Assembly: GCA_903870055.1 (NCBI GenBank)
Contig: CAIQBG010000007.1
Location: 62,001 to 126,000 of the forward strand
Reading direction: 5' to 3'
Origin: an uncultured Pseudomonadota bacterium
Lineage (GTDB): Bacteria; Pseudomonadota; Gammaproteobacteria; Burkholderiales; Rhodocyclaceae
Length of the DNA stretch: 64,000 nucleotides
Notes under the pieces: model-generated
What the model was told of the DNA's origin: nothing
Database searches by the model: none
Seen by the model: the letters and a program-made list of their open reading frames with translations, nothing else
Shown: piece after piece, positions 34,392 to 46,215 of the stretch
Layout: every line of letters starts with the position of its first letter
Position numbering within the stretch: position 1 is the stretch's first letter
Translations under genes and position numbers: made by a program

Positions 34392-35158
34392 ACCAGGTTC
34401 GTCAGAGTTTTAATCGTGCTGCATCATCTTACGATGCCGTTGGTACGCTACAGCATCAGGTTGCAACATCACTCACAGCGTTAATCAAAACGAAACTATC
34501 CGCAAACTTTGATGGGCGCTTACTCGATGCAGGCTGCGGCACGGGTTACTGCCTGGCACAACTAGTGCCAATCTATCCCGCTGCAGAATTCATTGCCGTG
34601 GATTTTGCCGAGCGCATGTTGGACCAATTACCGGTAGATCTAAAAGCTTTAGGTATCAATGCCAATCTCGAAAATCTTCCGGTCTGCACCGGCAAAATCG
34701 ACGCATATCTTTCCAGCCTTGCCTGGCAATGGTGTGACCCGGCCTTAGCAGCTAAAGAAGCGACCCGCATACTCAAGCCCCAAGGCGACCTCTTTGTTAG
34801 CACACTGCTTAGTGGCACCTTTCAGGAACTCGCCCATGGGTTGCAGGCTTGTGGCTTGAATCCGGATCAGCATTTGCTACGCTGCACTTCGAGTGCACAA
34901 ATACAATCCGCGTTAGCCGCTGCTGATATAGAGATACTGTCGCTGGCTTCGACGCAGATGACGACATGGCACGAAAACTTTAAAGCCTTGCGCCATTCCA
35001 TTCGGGGTGTTGGCGCCAACCATCTGCCCAACCACACAACACCCGTGTTAACTCGTCAGACCCTAACGCAACTCGTCGAAGCCTATGAGGGTTTGAGAAC
35101 CTCGCGCGGTTTACCGCTAAGCTACGAAGTGCTAACGATTCATGCCCGAAAACGCTAA
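34388..35158 (+). CDS. bioC: malonyl-[acyl-carrier protein] O-methyltransferase
   Basis: Predicted 256-residue SAM methyltransferase that masks malonyl-ACP so fatty acid synthesis can build pimelate. FNRAASSYDAVGTLQHQVA is a BioC N-terminal motif; SAM motif I is LLDAGCGTGYCLAQL. Length matches E. coli BioC (251). It overlaps bioH by four bases and is followed by bioD, whose start is near its stop. Confidence 0.92.
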   Translation: MNQVRQSFNRAASSYDAVGTLQHQVATSLTALIKTKLSANFDGRLLDAGCGTGYCLAQLVPIYPAAEFIAVDFAERMLDQLPVDLKALGINANLENLPVCTGKIDAYLSSLAWQWCDPALAAKEATRILKPQGDLFVSTLLSGTFQELAHGLQACGLNPDQHLLRCTSSAQIQSALAAADIEILSLASTQMTTWHENFKALRHSIRGVGANHLPNHTTPVLTRQTLTQLVEAYEGLRTSRGLPLSYEVLTIHARKR

Positions 35159-35168
35159 GCGATTCACC

Positions 35169-35831
35169 ATGGCCCAAGCATTCTTCATCACTGGCACCGA
35201 TACCGAGATTGGCAAAACTCATGCCACTTGCGCGTTACTTGCCACAGCTGCGCAGCAGGGGTTACATACTATTGGCTTAAAGCCTGTAGCAGCCGGCACC
35301 GATGCGAGCGGCCAGAATGATGATGTTGTACGTCTCATGGCGGCAAGTAATGTTGTGCTGCCGACTCGTACGGTAAACCCCTGGTTGCTCTCTGAACCCC
35401 TCTCGCCCCATATTGCAGCGCGTCTGGCTGGCGTTGAAATCACCACCCCGCCTATCCTCCAGAGCTTTAAATCTGCCCAATCAGTGGCGGACTTCATTCT
35501 GGTAGAAGGCGTTGGTGGTCTTTATGCACCGCTTTCCGATTCGCTGACACAACCCGATCTCATCCAGATACTCGATATACCGGTTATCCTTGTTGTCGGC
35601 CTGCGTCTCGGTTGCCTTAACCATGCATTGCTCACCGCAAGCGCTATTAAACAACATGGCCTCAGGTTTGCAGGTTGGATCGGCAATCAGATGGATCCGA
35701 CTTTTCAGGCAATGGATGACAACATCCAAACATTGAAAGAACGCCTGGAAGCTCCCTGCCTTGGCATCCTACCCTTTCAAAATACAGCGGCAGATGCATC
35801 ACTTGCCAGCCCCCTCTCTCTCCCCCAATAA
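35169..35831 (+). CDS. bioD: dethiobiotin synthetase
   Basis: Predicted 220-residue ATP-dependent enzyme that closes the ureido ring of biotin. The P-loop [37 protein letters not shown] and [13 protein letters not shown] are typical. I use the ATG at 35169, ten bases after the bioC stop; an in-frame ATG at 35142 inside bioC is the alternative (229 residues). bioB, the last step, is absent from this cluster. Confidence 0.94.
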   Translation: MAQAFFITGTDTEIGKTHATCALLATAAQQGLHTIGLKPVAAGTDASGQNDDVVRLMAASNVVLPTRTVNPWLLSEPLSPHIAARLAGVEITTPPILQSFKSAQSVADFILVEGVGGLYAPLSDSLTQPDLIQILDIPVILVVGLRLGCLNHALLTASAIKQHGLRFAGWIGNQMDPTFQAMDDNIQTLKERLEAPCLGILPFQNTAADASLASPLSLPQ

Positions 35832-35838
35832 CTCATCC

Positions 35839-36378
35839 ATGAAAATTCTTTTCGACCTCCTGCCTATCCTGCTCTTTTTTGTCGCCTTCAAAGTTGCCGG
35901 TATCTATGTGGCAACAGGCGTTGCCATTGTGGCCACAGCAGCCCTTATCGCCTGGACATGGTTTAAAACCCGGAAGGTCGATCCCATGCAATGGGTAAGC
36001 TTAGGGCTGGTTGTCGTGTTCGGTGGTGCAACGATTTGGCTACAGGATGAAACGTTCATCAAGTGGAAACCCACCATTCTTTACTGGCTGTTCGCTATTG
36101 TCTTTCTGGTGTCCAACCAGTTCATGAAGAAGAACCTGGTACGTTCCATGATGGGACACCAAGTTGAGCTACCAGCCGCTATGTGGTCTCGCCTCAATAA
36201 CCTGTGGATTGTGTTCTTTACTGTTATGGGCTGCCTCAATCTGGCTGTCGCCTACAACTTTGATACAGACACCTGGGTTAGCTTTAAACTTTTCGGCGGC
36301 ATGGGCCTCATGCTGCTCTTTGTGTTGGCCCAAGGTCTCTATATGGCTAAACATCTCCCTAAGGAAGGAACACACTGA
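35839..36378 (+). CDS. yciB: inner membrane-spanning septation protein YciB
   Basis: Predicted 179-residue polytopic membrane protein, same length as E. coli YciB (179). [51 protein letters not shown] and [20 protein letters not shown] are signatures. It has about five membrane helices and contributes to envelope synthesis and septation. I chose the ATG at 35839, seven bases after bioD; the frame upstream overlaps bioD. Its stop shares one base with yciI. Confidence 0.94.
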   Translation: MKILFDLLPILLFFVAFKVAGIYVATGVAIVATAALIAWTWFKTRKVDPMQWVSLGLVVVFGGATIWLQDETFIKWKPTILYWLFAIVFLVSNQFMKKNLVRSMMGHQVELPAAMWSRLNNLWIVFFTVMGCLNLAVAYNFDTDTWVSFKLFGGMGLMLLFVLAQGLYMAKHLPKEGTH

Positions 36379-36680
36379 TGCTTTATCTGATCGTTGGCGA
36401 AGACACACCAAACTCCCTAGAAAAAAGACTCTCCGTCCGCCCGGAGCATGTCGCGCGTCTACAAGCCTTGCAGGCTGAAGGTCGCCTGGTACTCGCAGGC
36501 CCATTCCCTGCAGTAGATTCACCAGATCCCGGCCCCGCCGGATTTACGGGCAGCGCCATTGTCGCGGAGTTTTCCTCGCTGGCCGATGCGCAAACCTGGG
36601 CTGAGGCAGATCCCTACGTCGCTGCCGGCGTCTACAGCAAGGTTGTGGTTCGTCCTTTCAAAAAAGTACTGCCCGCCTAA
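36378..36680 (+). CDS. yciI: YciI family protein
   Basis: Predicted 100-residue ferredoxin-like fold protein. [33 protein letters not shown] and [13 protein letters not shown] match E. coli YciI closely. The molecular role is uncertain; related domains include muconolactone isomerase-like enzymes. It overlaps yciB by one base (TGATG), so it is translated with it. Confidence 0.92.
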   Translation: MLYLIVGEDTPNSLEKRLSVRPEHVARLQALQAEGRLVLAGPFPAVDSPDPGPAGFTGSAIVAEFSSLADAQTWAEADPYVAAGVYSKVVVRPFKKVLPA

Positions 36681-36797
36681 GCCTTAAGCCCGTCTTAAGA
36701 AGCACAAAAAGACTAGCCAAGAAAGCTATCACGCTTTATGCTGCACAAATAGGTAACGCTCTGATCGAGCGTGCCTCACTGACATTAGGAATAAAAC

Positions 36798-37601
36798 ATG
36801 AATCTGAAAGCTTTGCGCCCGACTACGCTGGTTTCTACACTAATCGCTGCTGCTATTCTGTCTGCTGCGCCTGTATACGCTGCACCAGCCGCTGTTGCCA
36901 CTGTCAATGGCACAGCCATTCCTCAATCACTGGCTAACCTGCTCGTCGGTGAGCGTGTTGCCCAAGGCGCTAAAGACACTCCTGAGCTACGCAATGCCGT
37001 ACGTGAAGAACTGATCCAGCGCGAACTGATTCTGCAAGATGCCAAGAAAGCCGGCATCGGTTCACAAGCCGACATCCAGGCAGCCATGAAGCTGGCTGAG
37101 CAGAACGTACTGATCCGTGCCTACATGGCTAGCTTTGCACAGAAGCACCCAGTTTCGGATGCCCAGCTCAAGCAAGCCTATACGCAGATCAATGCCGGCA
37201 TGGGCAAAGAAGAATTCAAGACCCGCCATATTCTGGTTTCTAGCGAAGCACAGGCCAAAGAAGTTATCGGTAAGTTGAACTCCGGTGATAGCTTTGATAG
37301 CTTGGCTAAGCAGAACTCGGTTGATCCGGGCTCCAAAGATAACGGCGGTGATCTGGGTTGGGCTGCGCCGACCAATTTCGTAAAGCCTTTCGGCGATGCG
37401 ATGACCAAACTGGGCAAGGGTAAGTACACAACCGAACCGGTTAAGTCGGACTTCGGCTGGCACGTCATTCTGGTGGAAGACCGTCGTCCACTGACGCCGC
37501 CGCCATTCGACCAGGTTAAGGGTCAACTGTCACAAGCGATTCAGGAACAAGAGTTCCAGCAACAAATCGCCAAGCAACGCCAGAGCGCCAAGATTCAGTA
37601 A
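36798..37601 (+). CDS. periplasmic parvulin-type peptidyl-prolyl isomerase
   Basis: Predicted 267-residue secreted chaperone/isomerase. A signal peptide (residues 1-28, cleavage after VYA) is followed by a SurA-like N-terminal helical region and a rotamase domain at about 138-232 (KTRHILVSSEAQAKEVIGKL, DLGWAAPTNFVKPF, SDFGWHVILVEDRR). The C-terminal tail is Gln-rich and helical. Likely works on outer-membrane or secreted proteins in the periplasm. A GGA-containing site precedes the ATG and a strong terminator follows. Confidence 0.92.
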   Translation: MNLKALRPTTLVSTLIAAAILSAAPVYAAPAAVATVNGTAIPQSLANLLVGERVAQGAKDTPELRNAVREELIQRELILQDAKKAGIGSQADIQAAMKLAEQNVLIRAYMASFAQKHPVSDAQLKQAYTQINAGMGKEEFKTRHILVSSEAQAKEVIGKLNSGDSFDSLAKQNSVDPGSKDNGGDLGWAAPTNFVKPFGDAMTKLGKGKYTTEPVKSDFGWHVILVEDRRPLTPPPFDQVKGQLSQAIQEQEFQQQIAKQRQSAKIQ

Positions 37602-37617
37602 TCTGAATCAACGCCAA

Positions 37618-37648
37618 TAAAAACGGGAGGCCAAGGCCTCCCGTTTTT
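37618..37648. terminator. bidirectional terminator between the parvulin gene and purL
   Basis: AAAACGGGAGGCC and GGCCTCCCGTTTT form a 13-bp stem with loop AA, flanked by A and T tracts. It serves the convergent parvulin and purL genes. Confidence 0.92.
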
Positions 37649-37667
37649 ATTTAGGCTGCGTACAACA

Positions 37668-40600
37668 TCAGCCCAGCGATTTACGTGCATTGCGGAACAT
37701 ACGCAGCCATGGACCATCTTCGCCCCAGACTTCGCCGAACTGGCCCGGGTACCACGACATTTGCAGCGTACGGAATGTGCGTTCCGGGTGCGGCATCATC
37801 ACCGTAAAACGACCATCCGGTGTCGTCACACCAGCAACGCCCTGCGGCGAGCCATTCGGGTTGAACGGATAACGTTCGGTCGCTGCACCCTGGCTGTCGA
37901 TGTAACGCAGTGCCACCGGCACTTTAGTCAGATCGTCGTCCTTGGCAAACTTGGCACGGCCTTCACCATGAGAAACAATCACTGGCAGCTTGCTGCCCTG
38001 CATACCCGCCATGAATAGCGATGGCGAGTTCGGCACTTCGGCCATGACCAGACGGGCTTCAAACTGCTCGCTCAGGTTACGGACAAAGCGTGGCCAATGG
38101 TCCGCGCCCGGAATCAGATCCTGTAAGGTGCTCATCATCTGGCAACCGTTACAAACGCCCAGCGCAAAGGTATCACTACGCTGGAAGAAGCCTGCAAAGC
38201 CTTCGCGCAGACGTTCATTGAACAAGATCGTTCGTGCCCAACCCTGGCCCGCACCCAATACGTCACCGTACGAGAAACCACCACACGCAGCCAGACCGGC
38301 AAACTTATCAAGCGCGACACGACCGGTGAGCAGGTCGCTCATGTGAACATCAATCGCGGTAAAGCCGGCGCGATCAAATGCGGCGGCCATTTCTACCTGG
38401 CCGTTAACGCCCTGCTCCCGCAGAATGGCCACACGTGGTCGGGCCCCACTATTGATAAATGGTGCGGCCACATTCTCTGATGGATCAAACGACAGTGCTG
38501 CAAACAGGCCACGATCATTCGTATCCAAAATACGGTCGTATTCAGCTTGTGCGCAATCCGGGTTGTCACGCAGCGACTGAATACGGAATGACGTTTCCGA
38601 CCAGGCGCGCTGCAATTCGATACGCGATTCAGCCAGAACGGTTTTACCCAGATGAGAGACACGGATCTCATCAGTCTGATTCGGATAGCCCACGACTTCA
38701 GAGAAACGCGACAGGCCATGCGTGCGCAGACGTGCCATCACCGCTTCACGATCAGTACGACGCACCTGGATCAGCGCGCCCAGTTCTTCACTAAACAACA
38801 CGCGTAGCAGGCGCTCATTACGACGGCCTAGCAGAATACCTGGCTTCTTGTCGTAATCGACGTCCTGATCCATTGGGTCATAACAGAGGATGTCGGCATT
38901 CAGCGTCACGCCACAACGAGAGGCAAAAGCCATTTCCGCTGCAGCAGCAAAGAGGCCACCATCCGAACGGTCGTGATAAGCCAACAGCAGGCCATCTTCG
39001 TTCAGCGACTGAACGGCAGCATAGAAAGCCTTCAATTGCTGTGGATCATCCACATCCGGCGCATCATCACCGGTAGCATCAAACACTTGCGCTAGCGCTG
39101 AACCGCCCAAGCGGTTCTTACCATTACCCAGATCAATCAGAACCAGTTCAGTATCTGCTTCATCACGATTCAGTTCGGGCGTCAGCGTCTGGGCGATATC
39201 CGGCACACGGGCAAAAGCAGTAACGATCAGTGAAAGCGGTGACACCACTTCCTGTGGCTTCCCGTTCTCATCCCAGCGCGTACGCATCGAGAGTGAATCC
39301 TTGCCCACAGGAATGGCGACATCAATCGCCTGACACAAATCAGAGACGGCCTTAACGGTATCGAAGAGGCGTGCATCTTCACCCGGCGCGCCAGCAGCCG
39401 CCATCCAGTTAGCAGACAGTTTGATATCCGCCATCGTGTTTACGCGGGCAGCTGCCAGATTAGTCAGTGCTTCACCCACCGCCATACGACCGGAGGCGGG
39501 TGCATCGAGTACGGCAACAGGTGTACGCTCACCCATGGCATAGGCTTCACCCAGGCGGGTGTTGTAACCCATCGCCGTAACAGCGACGTCGGCCACGGGC
39601 ACTTGCCACGGACCTACCATCTGGTCCCGAGCAGTTAACCCACCCACGCTGCGATCACCAATGGTGATGAGGAATGATTTATCGGCGACGGACGGCAGAC
39701 GCATCACGCGATATGCTGCTTCTTTCAATTCGATCGCATCAGCATCCAGTGGAGCAGCCTGCTCTGCTGTATGGGTCACATCTCGCGTCATGCGTGGCGG
39801 TTTACCCAACAAGGCATGCATCGACATATCGACAGCATGATTGTTGAACAGGCTGTCACTCACGATCAGCTGGCCTTCAACAGTAGCCGTACCAACAACC
39901 GCAAACGGACAACGCTCGCGTTCGCAGAGCGCCGCAAAGCGTTCAATATCTTTAGCAGCAATAGCCAGCACGTAACGTTCTTGCGCTTCGTTACACCACA
40001 GTTCAGCTGGGCTCATGCCTGGGTCTTCACTCTGGATGGCACGCAACTCGAAACGCGCACCGACACCACCCGAATGAGCCAATTCCGGCATGGCATTTGA
40101 AAGGCCACCCGCACCCACGTCATGGGCTGAAAGAATCGGGTTATCGGCACCCATCTGCCAGCAGCGATCAATCACTTCCTGAGCACGACGTTCGATTTCC
40201 GGGTTGCCACGTTGTACGGAAGCAAAATCCAGATCGGCCTGGTTGCTACCCGATGCCATCGACGAGGCAGCGCCACCGCCCAGACCAATCAGCATGCCCG
40301 GACCACCGAGTTGCACAAAGAGCGTGCCCGGCTCAAAGCTTTCCTGCTTGAACGATTGCTCAGCCTGAATCGAACCCACGCCACCGGCAATCATGATCGG
40401 CTTGTGATAACCGTGCACGGTATCACCCACCACTTGCTCATAGGTGCGGAAGTAACCCGCCAGATTCGGACGCCCGAACTCGTTGTTAAATGCTGCGGCG
40501 CCAATCGGGCCTTCAATCATGATGTCCAGCGCGCTGGCGATACGATCCGGTTTGCTGGCCGGGCGTTCCCAAGGCTGCTTGGCATCCGGCAGATTCAGGT

Positions 40601-41615
40601 TTGAAACAGTAAAGCCACAAAGACCTGCCTTCGGCTTGGAACCACGGCCGGTTGCACCCTCATCACGAATCTCGCCACCGGATCCCGTTGCTGCCCCCGG
40701 GAACGGCGAAATAGCCGTCGGGTGGTTATGTGTTTCTACCTTAGCCAGATAGTGCGTGAGTTCTTTGCTAAAAGCATAAGTGCCATCAGCCGCAGGATAG
40801 AAGCGCTCGACTTCGGCGCCTTCCATAATGGCGGCGTTATCCGAATAGGCAACAATCGTACCTTGTGGTGTTTTGTTATGCGTGTCGCGAATCATGCCGA
40901 ACAGTGACTTGGCTTCCGTCACGCCATCGATGATCCAATCCGCATTAAAAATCTTATGACGGCAGTGCTCCGAGTTTGCCTGGGCAAACATCATCAGCTC
41001 CACGTCCGTTGGGTTGCGCCCTGCTTCGGTAAAAATATTAAGCAGGTAATCGACTTCGTCATCCGACAACGCCAGACCCATATCGCGGTTGGCAGCTTCC
41101 AGTGCTGCTTTACCACCCATCAACATATCTACCGTTGCCAGCGGACGCGGTGCCACCTGATCAAACAACGCATGCGCTGCCTGCACGGTATCGAGCACCG
41201 TCTCAATCATACGGTCATGCAATAGTGCTGCCAGCGCCGTGCGCTCTGCAGCCGATGGCGTCTTTTTGCCCGCCAATGGCATAAAGCGAATAACGCGCTC
41301 AACGCGGACGACATTGGCCAGACCACAATGGCGCAGGATATCGGTAGCCTTGGAAGACCAGGGAGAAATCGTTCCCAGGCGCGGTGCCACGATAAAAGCA
41401 TTCGTCAGTTCAGCAGCAACACCTGTGGCTTCAAGCACGGCATTGAGTCGCTCGGTTTCAGGCGCATCCAGCGGTGCTGAAAGCTCGACCAGATAGAGAT
41501 AGTCACTCTCGATCCCGTTAATTGCCGGCCAGGCCGTCTTCAGTTTTTCCACCAAACGTTGGGTGCGGAATTCGGAAAGTGCAGCAGCACCACGGAGAGC
41601 AATCACAGACGACAT
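37668..41615 (-). CDS. purL: phosphoribosylformylglycinamidine synthase
   Basis: Predicted 1315-residue large-type PurL, close to E. coli (1295). It converts FGAR and glutamine to FGAM in purine synthesis. The synthetase region has [41 protein letters not shown] and [15 protein letters not shown]. The C-terminal class I glutaminase has its nucleophile Cys in [13 protein letters not shown] and His/Glu in [11 protein letters not shown] chose the ATG at 41615 (MSSVIALRG); the frame upstream is not similar. It diverges from nnr. Confidence 0.96.
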   Translation of the reverse strand: MSSVIALRGAAALSEFRTQRLVEKLKTAWPAINGIESDYLYLVELSAPLDAPETERLNAVLEATGVAAELTNAFIVAPRLGTISPWSSKATDILRHCGLANVVRVERVIRFMPLAGKKTPSAAERTALAALLHDRMIETVLDTVQAAHALFDQVAPRPLATVDMLMGGKAALEAANRDMGLALSDDEVDYLLNIFTEAGRNPTDVELMMFAQANSEHCRHKIFNADWIIDGVTEAKSLFGMIRDTHNKTPQGTIVAYSDNAAIMEGAEVERFYPAADGTYAFSKELTHYLAKVETHNHPTAISPFPGAATGSGGEIRDEGATGRGSKPKAGLCGFTVSNLNLPDAKQPWERPASKPDRIASALDIMIEGPIGAAAFNNEFGRPNLAGYFRTYEQVVGDTVHGYHKPIMIAGGVGSIQAEQSFKQESFEPGTLFVQLGGPGMLIGLGGGAASSMASGSNQADLDFASVQRGNPEIERRAQEVIDRCWQMGADNPILSAHDVGAGGLSNAMPELAHSGGVGARFELRAIQSEDPGMSPAELWCNEAQERYVLAIAAKDIERFAALCERERCPFAVVGTATVEGQLIVSDSLFNNHAVDMSMHALLGKPPRMTRDVTHTAEQAAPLDADAIELKEAAYRVMRLPSVADKSFLITIGDRSVGGLTARDQMVGPWQVPVADVAVTAMGYNTRLGEAYAMGERTPVAVLDAPASGRMAVGEALTNLAAARVNTMADIKLSANWMAAAGAPGEDARLFDTVKAVSDLCQAIDVAIPVGKDSLSMRTRWDENGKPQEVVSPLSLIVTAFARVPDIAQTLTPELNRDEADTELVLIDLGNGKNRLGGSALAQVFDATGDDAPDVDDPQQLKAFYAAVQSLNEDGLLLAYHDRSDGGLFAAAAEMAFASRCGVTLNADILCYDPMDQDVDYDKKPGILLGRRNERLLRVLFSEELGALIQVRRTDREAVMARLRTHGLSRFSEVVGYPNQTDEIRVSHLGKTVLAESRIELQRAWSETSFRIQSLRDNPDCAQAEYDRILDTNDRGLFAALSFDPSENVAAPFINSGARPRVAILREQGVNGQVEMAAAFDRAGFTAIDVHMSDLLTGRVALDKFAGLAACGGFSYGDVLGAGQGWARTILFNERLREGFAGFFQRSDTFALGVCNGCQMMSTLQDLIPGADHWPRFVRNLSEQFEARLVMAEVPNSPSLFMAGMQGSKLPVIVSHGEGRAKFAKDDDLTKVPVALRYIDSQGAATERYPFNPNGSPQGVAGVTTPDGRFTVMMPHPERTFRTLQMSWYPGQFGEVWGEDGPWLRMFRNARKSLG

Positions 41616-41771
41616 GAGCGAGACCCAGATAAGCGGTAAACACAGGACAAGGCCCATTGTTGCCAAGCCGCCTGTACGCCACCGAAGAGACTAAAAAGAA
41701 GGTTGAATTATAGCGGACAGGCCCCTGCGGCAGGATAAAATAAGGCTTTATCACTGACCGGCGGCAAAACC

Positions 41772-43319
41772 GTGGATTCAGCCCAATTGCACCCCTTTGA
41801 ATTGACCCCTAATCACACCCGTTTGCTGACCATTCGTGGCATCCGGGCGGTCGAAAGCGCCTTCCAGACGCAAAACCCCGGTCTATCCCTCATGCAGGCA
41901 GCCGGGAAAGCGGCGGCCCAATGGGTACGAGAACTGACTGGCGACCGACCTGACCCGATTTTGATACTGGTCGGCCCGGGCAACAATGGGGGCGATGCCC
42001 TGGTCTGCGCCCACGAACTCATGGCGCTGGGTTATGGCTGCGTTTGTGTCGGTCAGGTGGCCACTGAACACACCCCGATGGATGCCAAAGCGGCACATGC
42101 TGCATTTATAGCGGCTGGCGGCATTTTGCGCCAGGAAATTCCCGAGGCCACACGCTACCGTTTTAGCCTGATTATCGATGGCCTGTTTGGCATAGGTCTC
42201 AACCAACCGCTCACCGCACCTTATGCGGCATGGATCGAAGCGGCCAATACGCTCAGCTTGCTGGACGATATTCCGCTACTGGCCCTAGATATTGCCTCCG
42301 GACTTAATAGCGACACCGGATTTGCCCAGGATATTTGCATCACTGCCACGCATACGCTGACCTTTATCGCGAACAAGCCGGGGCTACTGACTGCAGATGG
42401 CCCAGACCACAGTGGTGAGGTGCAAGTCTGTGATCTGGATATCGATCCAACCTTACTAACTCTGGCCCCGGATAACGATTCAGGCAATCTCAACGACCCT
42501 GATCTCTGGGCAGACGATCTGCCGCAACGGGCACTCAATGCCAATAAAGGCGTTGCCGGTAGCGCCGGGTTGTTGGGCGGCTCACCGTCTATGGCTGGCG
42601 CCTTGATTCTTGCCGCCCGCAGCGCCTTGCATACAGGGGCTGGGCGTGTCTATGCAGCCGGCTTGGGTAATGCGCAGCAATCTGGTGCGCCAACGCTAGA
42701 CCCGTTTCAACCGGAAATCATGTTCCGCGATCCTGCCAGTCTGCGCGATGCCCCGCTCACAGCGCTCGGCGTGGGCCCCGGTCTAGGCCGTACAGAGGTA
42801 TCGCGTGCCGTGCTCGCCAGCGCGCTGGATTTTGAAGGGCCGCTGATTCTGGACGCAGATGCCCTCGTCCTATTGCCTACGTTGCTTGATGACGTCCTGC
42901 AACGCGATGAACCCACCCTGCTCACACCACACCCCGGTGAAGCCGCTGCATTGCTCGGTACGGATATTCCTGCCATTGAAGCAGACCGTATTAATGCAGC
43001 ACGTGACATCGCTGCCAAATACCACGCGACCGTCGTGCTCAAAGGCTGCGGCAGCATCATTGCCACACCGGATGGTCGCTGGTGGGTCAACACCACCGGC
43101 AACCCGGGCATGGCCACGGCCGGCATGGGTGATGTGCTCACCGGTATCACTACGGCACTACTTGCTCAAGGCATGGCGCCGGAACAGGCTCTGTGTGCTG
43201 CTGTCTGGTTACACGGTGCTGCGGCTGATGTCTGTGTTGAATCTGGCGAGGGGCCGCTCGGCCTCACCGCCAGCGAAGTCATTATGGCCGCCCGTACTTT
43301 ATTGAATTCACTGATCTGA
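41772..43319 (+). CDS. nnr: bifunctional NAD(P)H-hydrate epimerase / dehydratase
   Basis: Predicted 515-residue metabolite-repair enzyme. The N-terminal epimerase (YjeF_N, about 25-225) shows GPGNNGGDALVCAHELM and LIIDGLFGIGL; the C-terminal ribokinase-like dehydratase shows GSAGLLGGSPSMAGAL, LTPHPGEAAALLG and TTGNPGMATAGMGDVLTGI. Length matches E. coli Nnr (515). The start is GTG at 41772 with a weak ribosome site; no better ATG is present. nadC starts one base after its stop, linking repair and synthesis of NAD. Confidence 0.94.
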   Translation: MDSAQLHPFELTPNHTRLLTIRGIRAVESAFQTQNPGLSLMQAAGKAAAQWVRELTGDRPDPILILVGPGNNGGDALVCAHELMALGYGCVCVGQVATEHTPMDAKAAHAAFIAAGGILRQEIPEATRYRFSLIIDGLFGIGLNQPLTAPYAAWIEAANTLSLLDDIPLLALDIASGLNSDTGFAQDICITATHTLTFIANKPGLLTADGPDHSGEVQVCDLDIDPTLLTLAPDNDSGNLNDPDLWADDLPQRALNANKGVAGSAGLLGGSPSMAGALILAARSALHTGAGRVYAAGLGNAQQSGAPTLDPFQPEIMFRDPASLRDAPLTALGVGPGLGRTEVSRAVLASALDFEGPLILDADALVLLPTLLDDVLQRDEPTLLTPHPGEAAALLGTDIPAIEADRINAARDIAAKYHATVVLKGCGSIIATPDGRWWVNTTGNPGMATAGMGDVLTGITTALLAQGMAPEQALCAAVWLHGAAADVCVESGEGPLGLTASEVIMAARTLLNSLI

Positions 43320-43320
43320 T

Positions 43321-44217
43321 ATGACTATTCCAGACTTCCCTATCCCCCTTGACCCGGAAATCGCCCGCAACGTCAGCGCCGCTTTAGCCGAAGACATCGG
43401 CGCCGGTGATCTTACTGCGGAACTGGTACCCGCCGGTAACAGCAGCATCGCTACCGTTATCGTTCGCGAACCGGCCGTCATTTGCGGCATACCCTGGTTT
43501 AACCGCTGCTTTGCCGAGATAGACACCAGCATCCGCATCAACTGGCTCGTGCAGGAAGGCGACCACGTGGGGCCAGATACCTTGCTCTGCGAAATTCACG
43601 GTCCATCACGCGCCCTGCTTTCCGGCGAACGTGCCGCGCTCAACTTCCTGCAACTGCTCTCTGGGGTAGCTACACGAGCCGCCACCTTTGTAGAAACCGT
43701 CGCTGGCACGAAAGCGCAGATTGTTGATACACGTAAAACCATTCCCGGTCTGCGTTTTGCACAAAAATATGCTGTGCGCGTTGGCGGTGGTGGCAACCAC
43801 CGACTGGCCCTGTGGGATGCCATCCTGATCAAAGAAAACCATATTCTCGCGGCAGGTGGCATCACCCCTGCCGTTAAAGCGGCTCAGGCAGTTGCTAGCC
43901 AGCACAAAAACCGCTGCCGTTTTATTCAGGTTGAAGTCGAATCCATCACCGAGTTCGATGAAGCACTCGCTGCTGGCGCAGACTTCCTGCTGCTCGACAA
44001 TTTCGATCTGGCCATGATGCGTGAAGGTGTTGCCCATCGCGATGCCTGGGCTACCAAGACCGGCACACAGGCCAAACTGGAAGCCTCCGGTGGCGTTAGC
44101 CTCGACACCGTACGCGCCATCGCCGAAACCGGCGTGGACCGCATCTCCATTGGCGGGCTGACCAAGGACGTGCGCGCCATCGATCTGTCGATGCGCTTCA
44201 AAGACGCCCCCGTTTAA
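43321..44217 (+). CDS. nadC: nicotinate-nucleotide pyrophosphorylase (carboxylating)
   Basis: Predicted 298-residue quinolinate phosphoribosyltransferase of de novo NAD synthesis. The active-site motifs are [52 protein letters not shown] and [20 protein letters not shown]. Length matches E. coli NadC (297). Coupled to nnr (one-base gap) and followed by gcvH after 35 bases. Confidence 0.95.
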   Translation: MTIPDFPIPLDPEIARNVSAALAEDIGAGDLTAELVPAGNSSIATVIVREPAVICGIPWFNRCFAEIDTSIRINWLVQEGDHVGPDTLLCEIHGPSRALLSGERAALNFLQLLSGVATRAATFVETVAGTKAQIVDTRKTIPGLRFAQKYAVRVGGGGNHRLALWDAILIKENHILAAGGITPAVKAAQAVASQHKNRCRFIQVEVESITEFDEALAAGADFLLLDNFDLAMMREGVAHRDAWATKTGTQAKLEASGGVSLDTVRAIAETGVDRISIGGLTKDVRAIDLSMRFKDAPV

Positions 44218-44252
44218 TATCTAATTCGTACTCGCAAAAAAACAGGACAACT

Positions 44253-44633
44253 ATGTCGAATGCCCCTACCGACCTCCGCTACTCTCCCGAACACCAATGG
44301 GCCCGCCGGGACGACAGCGGCACCATTACCGTTGGTATTACCGATCACGCTCAGGAAACCCTGGGCGACTTGGTCTTTGTGCAGCTCCCCGAAGTAGGTG
44401 CTGAAGTTTCGGCCGGTAAAGAAGTCGCCACGGTCGAGTCTGTCAAAACGGCTTCGGATGTCTTCGCGCCCATGAGCGGCAAGATCGTCGCTATAAACGA
44501 AGCGGCGGCGGATGCGCCTGAAAGCATCAACGAAGATGCCTACGTCGCCTGGCTGTTCAAGATTCAGCCCAGCAATCCGGCTGAATACGATGCGCTGCTG
44601 ACCGCAGACGTTTATCTGAACACAGCCACTTAA
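44253..44633 (+). CDS. gcvH: glycine cleavage system H protein
   Basis: Predicted 126-residue lipoyl carrier, the usual length. [38 protein letters not shown] and the lipoylation loop [13 protein letters not shown] with its Lys are present. It shuttles the aminomethyl group between GcvP, GcvT and the lipoamide dehydrogenase, none of which is encoded nearby. Its stop overlaps the thrC stop on the opposite strand (TTAA, 44630-44633). Confidence 0.95.
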   Translation: MSNAPTDLRYSPEHQWARRDDSGTITVGITDHAQETLGDLVFVQLPEVGAEVSAGKEVATVESVKTASDVFAPMSGKIVAINEAAADAPESINEDAYVAWLFKIQPSNPAEYDALLTADVYLNTAT

Positions 44634-46075
44634 ACCGACACGTGCTGCTGGATGAATGCCTTGACCACATTCACGTCCGGATCAATCACTTCCACCCGTT
44701 GCGGCAAACCTTCCAGATGCTCCAGACCTTTCGGCGGTTGCGGCAACTGACCAATCGCTTGCTGAATCGTTTCAGCAAACTTGGCGGGCTGCGCCGTTTC
44801 CAGCACGACCATCGCAATACCTTGCGGCAGTTCTTTGATCTGTTCCTGAGCAACCTTTACACCATCGGCAGTGTGCGTATCGATCACCAACTGATACTGC
44901 TCCCAGACTTCACGAATCGTAGTCAGGCGATCCGCATGCGTGCTTGAACCCGATGCAAAGCCGTACTTGGCAATATCAGCCCAATACGGCGTACCGTTAA
45001 GATCAAAAGCGCCACCGGTGTCGACCTTAGCCCAGAGCTCACGTACTTTAGCCCCATCACGACCCACGAGATCAAAGATGAAACGCTCGAAGTTCGATGC
45101 CTTCGAAATATCCATCGATGGACTAGAAGTCACATGCGTCTCAGCCGTTGCACGTGGGCGATAGATACCCGTGCTGAAGAACTCGTCGAGCACATTGTTT
45201 TCATTCGTTGCAAGAATCAGCTTCGCGATTGGCAAACCCATCTGGCGCGCAATATGCCCCGCGCAGATGTTGCCAAAGTTACCCGACGGCACACAGAACG
45301 CAACTTGCTGATCATTGTGCTGGGTTGCCAGGAAGTAGCCCTGGAAGTAATACACGATCTGGGCTGCAACACGTGCCCAGTTGATCGAATTCACTGCGCC
45401 GATACGGTATTTGGCTTTAAAAGCCGCATCGTTCGATACTGCTTTAACGATATCCTGCGCATCATCAAACATGCCGCGCACGGCCAGGTTATAGATGTTC
45501 TCGTCTTGCAGCGAGTACATTTGTGCACGCTGGAAGGCGGACATCTTGCCGTCTGGCGACAGCATGAATACTTTTACACCGGCCTTGCCGCGCATCGCGT
45601 ATTCCGCAGCCGAACCGGTATCACCAGACGTTGCGCCCAGAATATTAATAGCTTCTCCACGCTGCTTGAGCACATATTCAAACAGGTTGCCCAGCAACTG
45701 CATGGCCATGTCTTTAAAGGCCAAAGTTGGGCCGTTCGACAATTCCTGCAGTCCCAGGCGATTTTGATTTAGCCAGGTAATCGGCGTGATGTCTTTAGCG
45801 TTACTACCGTCACGCGTGTAGCAGTAAACCTGTGGTGTATAGGTCTTCTGACAGATCGCTTTCAGATCTTCCGCAGGAATATCCGTAATGAACTTGCTCA
45901 GCACCGCAAAGGCCAGATCCGCATATGACAGACCACGCCAGGTATCTAGCTCGGCACGGGTAATTTGCGGATAGCTTTCCGGCAGATATAAACCACCGTC
46001 CGGCGCCAGGCCGCCCAGCAGAATGTCGCAGAAACCTTGTGCCGGCGATTGGCCGCGCGTGGAGATATAACGCAT
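44630..46075 (-). CDS. thrC: threonine synthase
   Basis: Predicted 481-residue PLP enzyme converting O-phosphohomoserine to threonine. [20 protein letters not shown], the PLP-lysine region [33 protein letters not shown] and [14 protein letters not shown] [15 protein letters not shown] identify it. I take the ATG at 46075 (MRYISTRG); an in-frame GTG three codons earlier is possible. In relatives it often lies directly behind hom; here 1.2 kb of other DNA intervenes. Its stop overlaps that of gcvH. Confidence 0.95.
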   Translation of the reverse strand: MRYISTRGQSPAQGFCDILLGGLAPDGGLYLPESYPQITRAELDTWRGLSYADLAFAVLSKFITDIPAEDLKAICQKTYTPQVYCYTRDGSNAKDITPITWLNQNRLGLQELSNGPTLAFKDMAMQLLGNLFEYVLKQRGEAINILGATSGDTGSAAEYAMRGKAGVKVFMLSPDGKMSAFQRAQMYSLQDENIYNLAVRGMFDDAQDIVKAVSNDAAFKAKYRIGAVNSINWARVAAQIVYYFQGYFLATQHNDQQVAFCVPSGNFGNICAGHIARQMGLPIAKLILATNENNVLDEFFSTGIYRPRATAETHVTSSPSMDISKASNFERFIFDLVGRDGAKVRELWAKVDTGGAFDLNGTPYWADIAKYGFASGSSTHADRLTTIREVWEQYQLVIDTHTADGVKVAQEQIKELPQGIAMVVLETAQPAKFAETIQQAIGQLPQPPKGLEHLEGLPQRVEVIDPDVNVVKAFIQQHVSV

Positions 46076-46215
46076 GGAATGCACTCAAAACCGATAAAGC
46101 ATCAATTTTACAGAATTCGGCCTTAAAAGACTCAATGTCCGCGATTAATCCTGATGCTTCAATAGTAGTGGCATGAAGTCAGACTTGATGAAACAGGATG
46201 TCGCGTATTCCCTCT

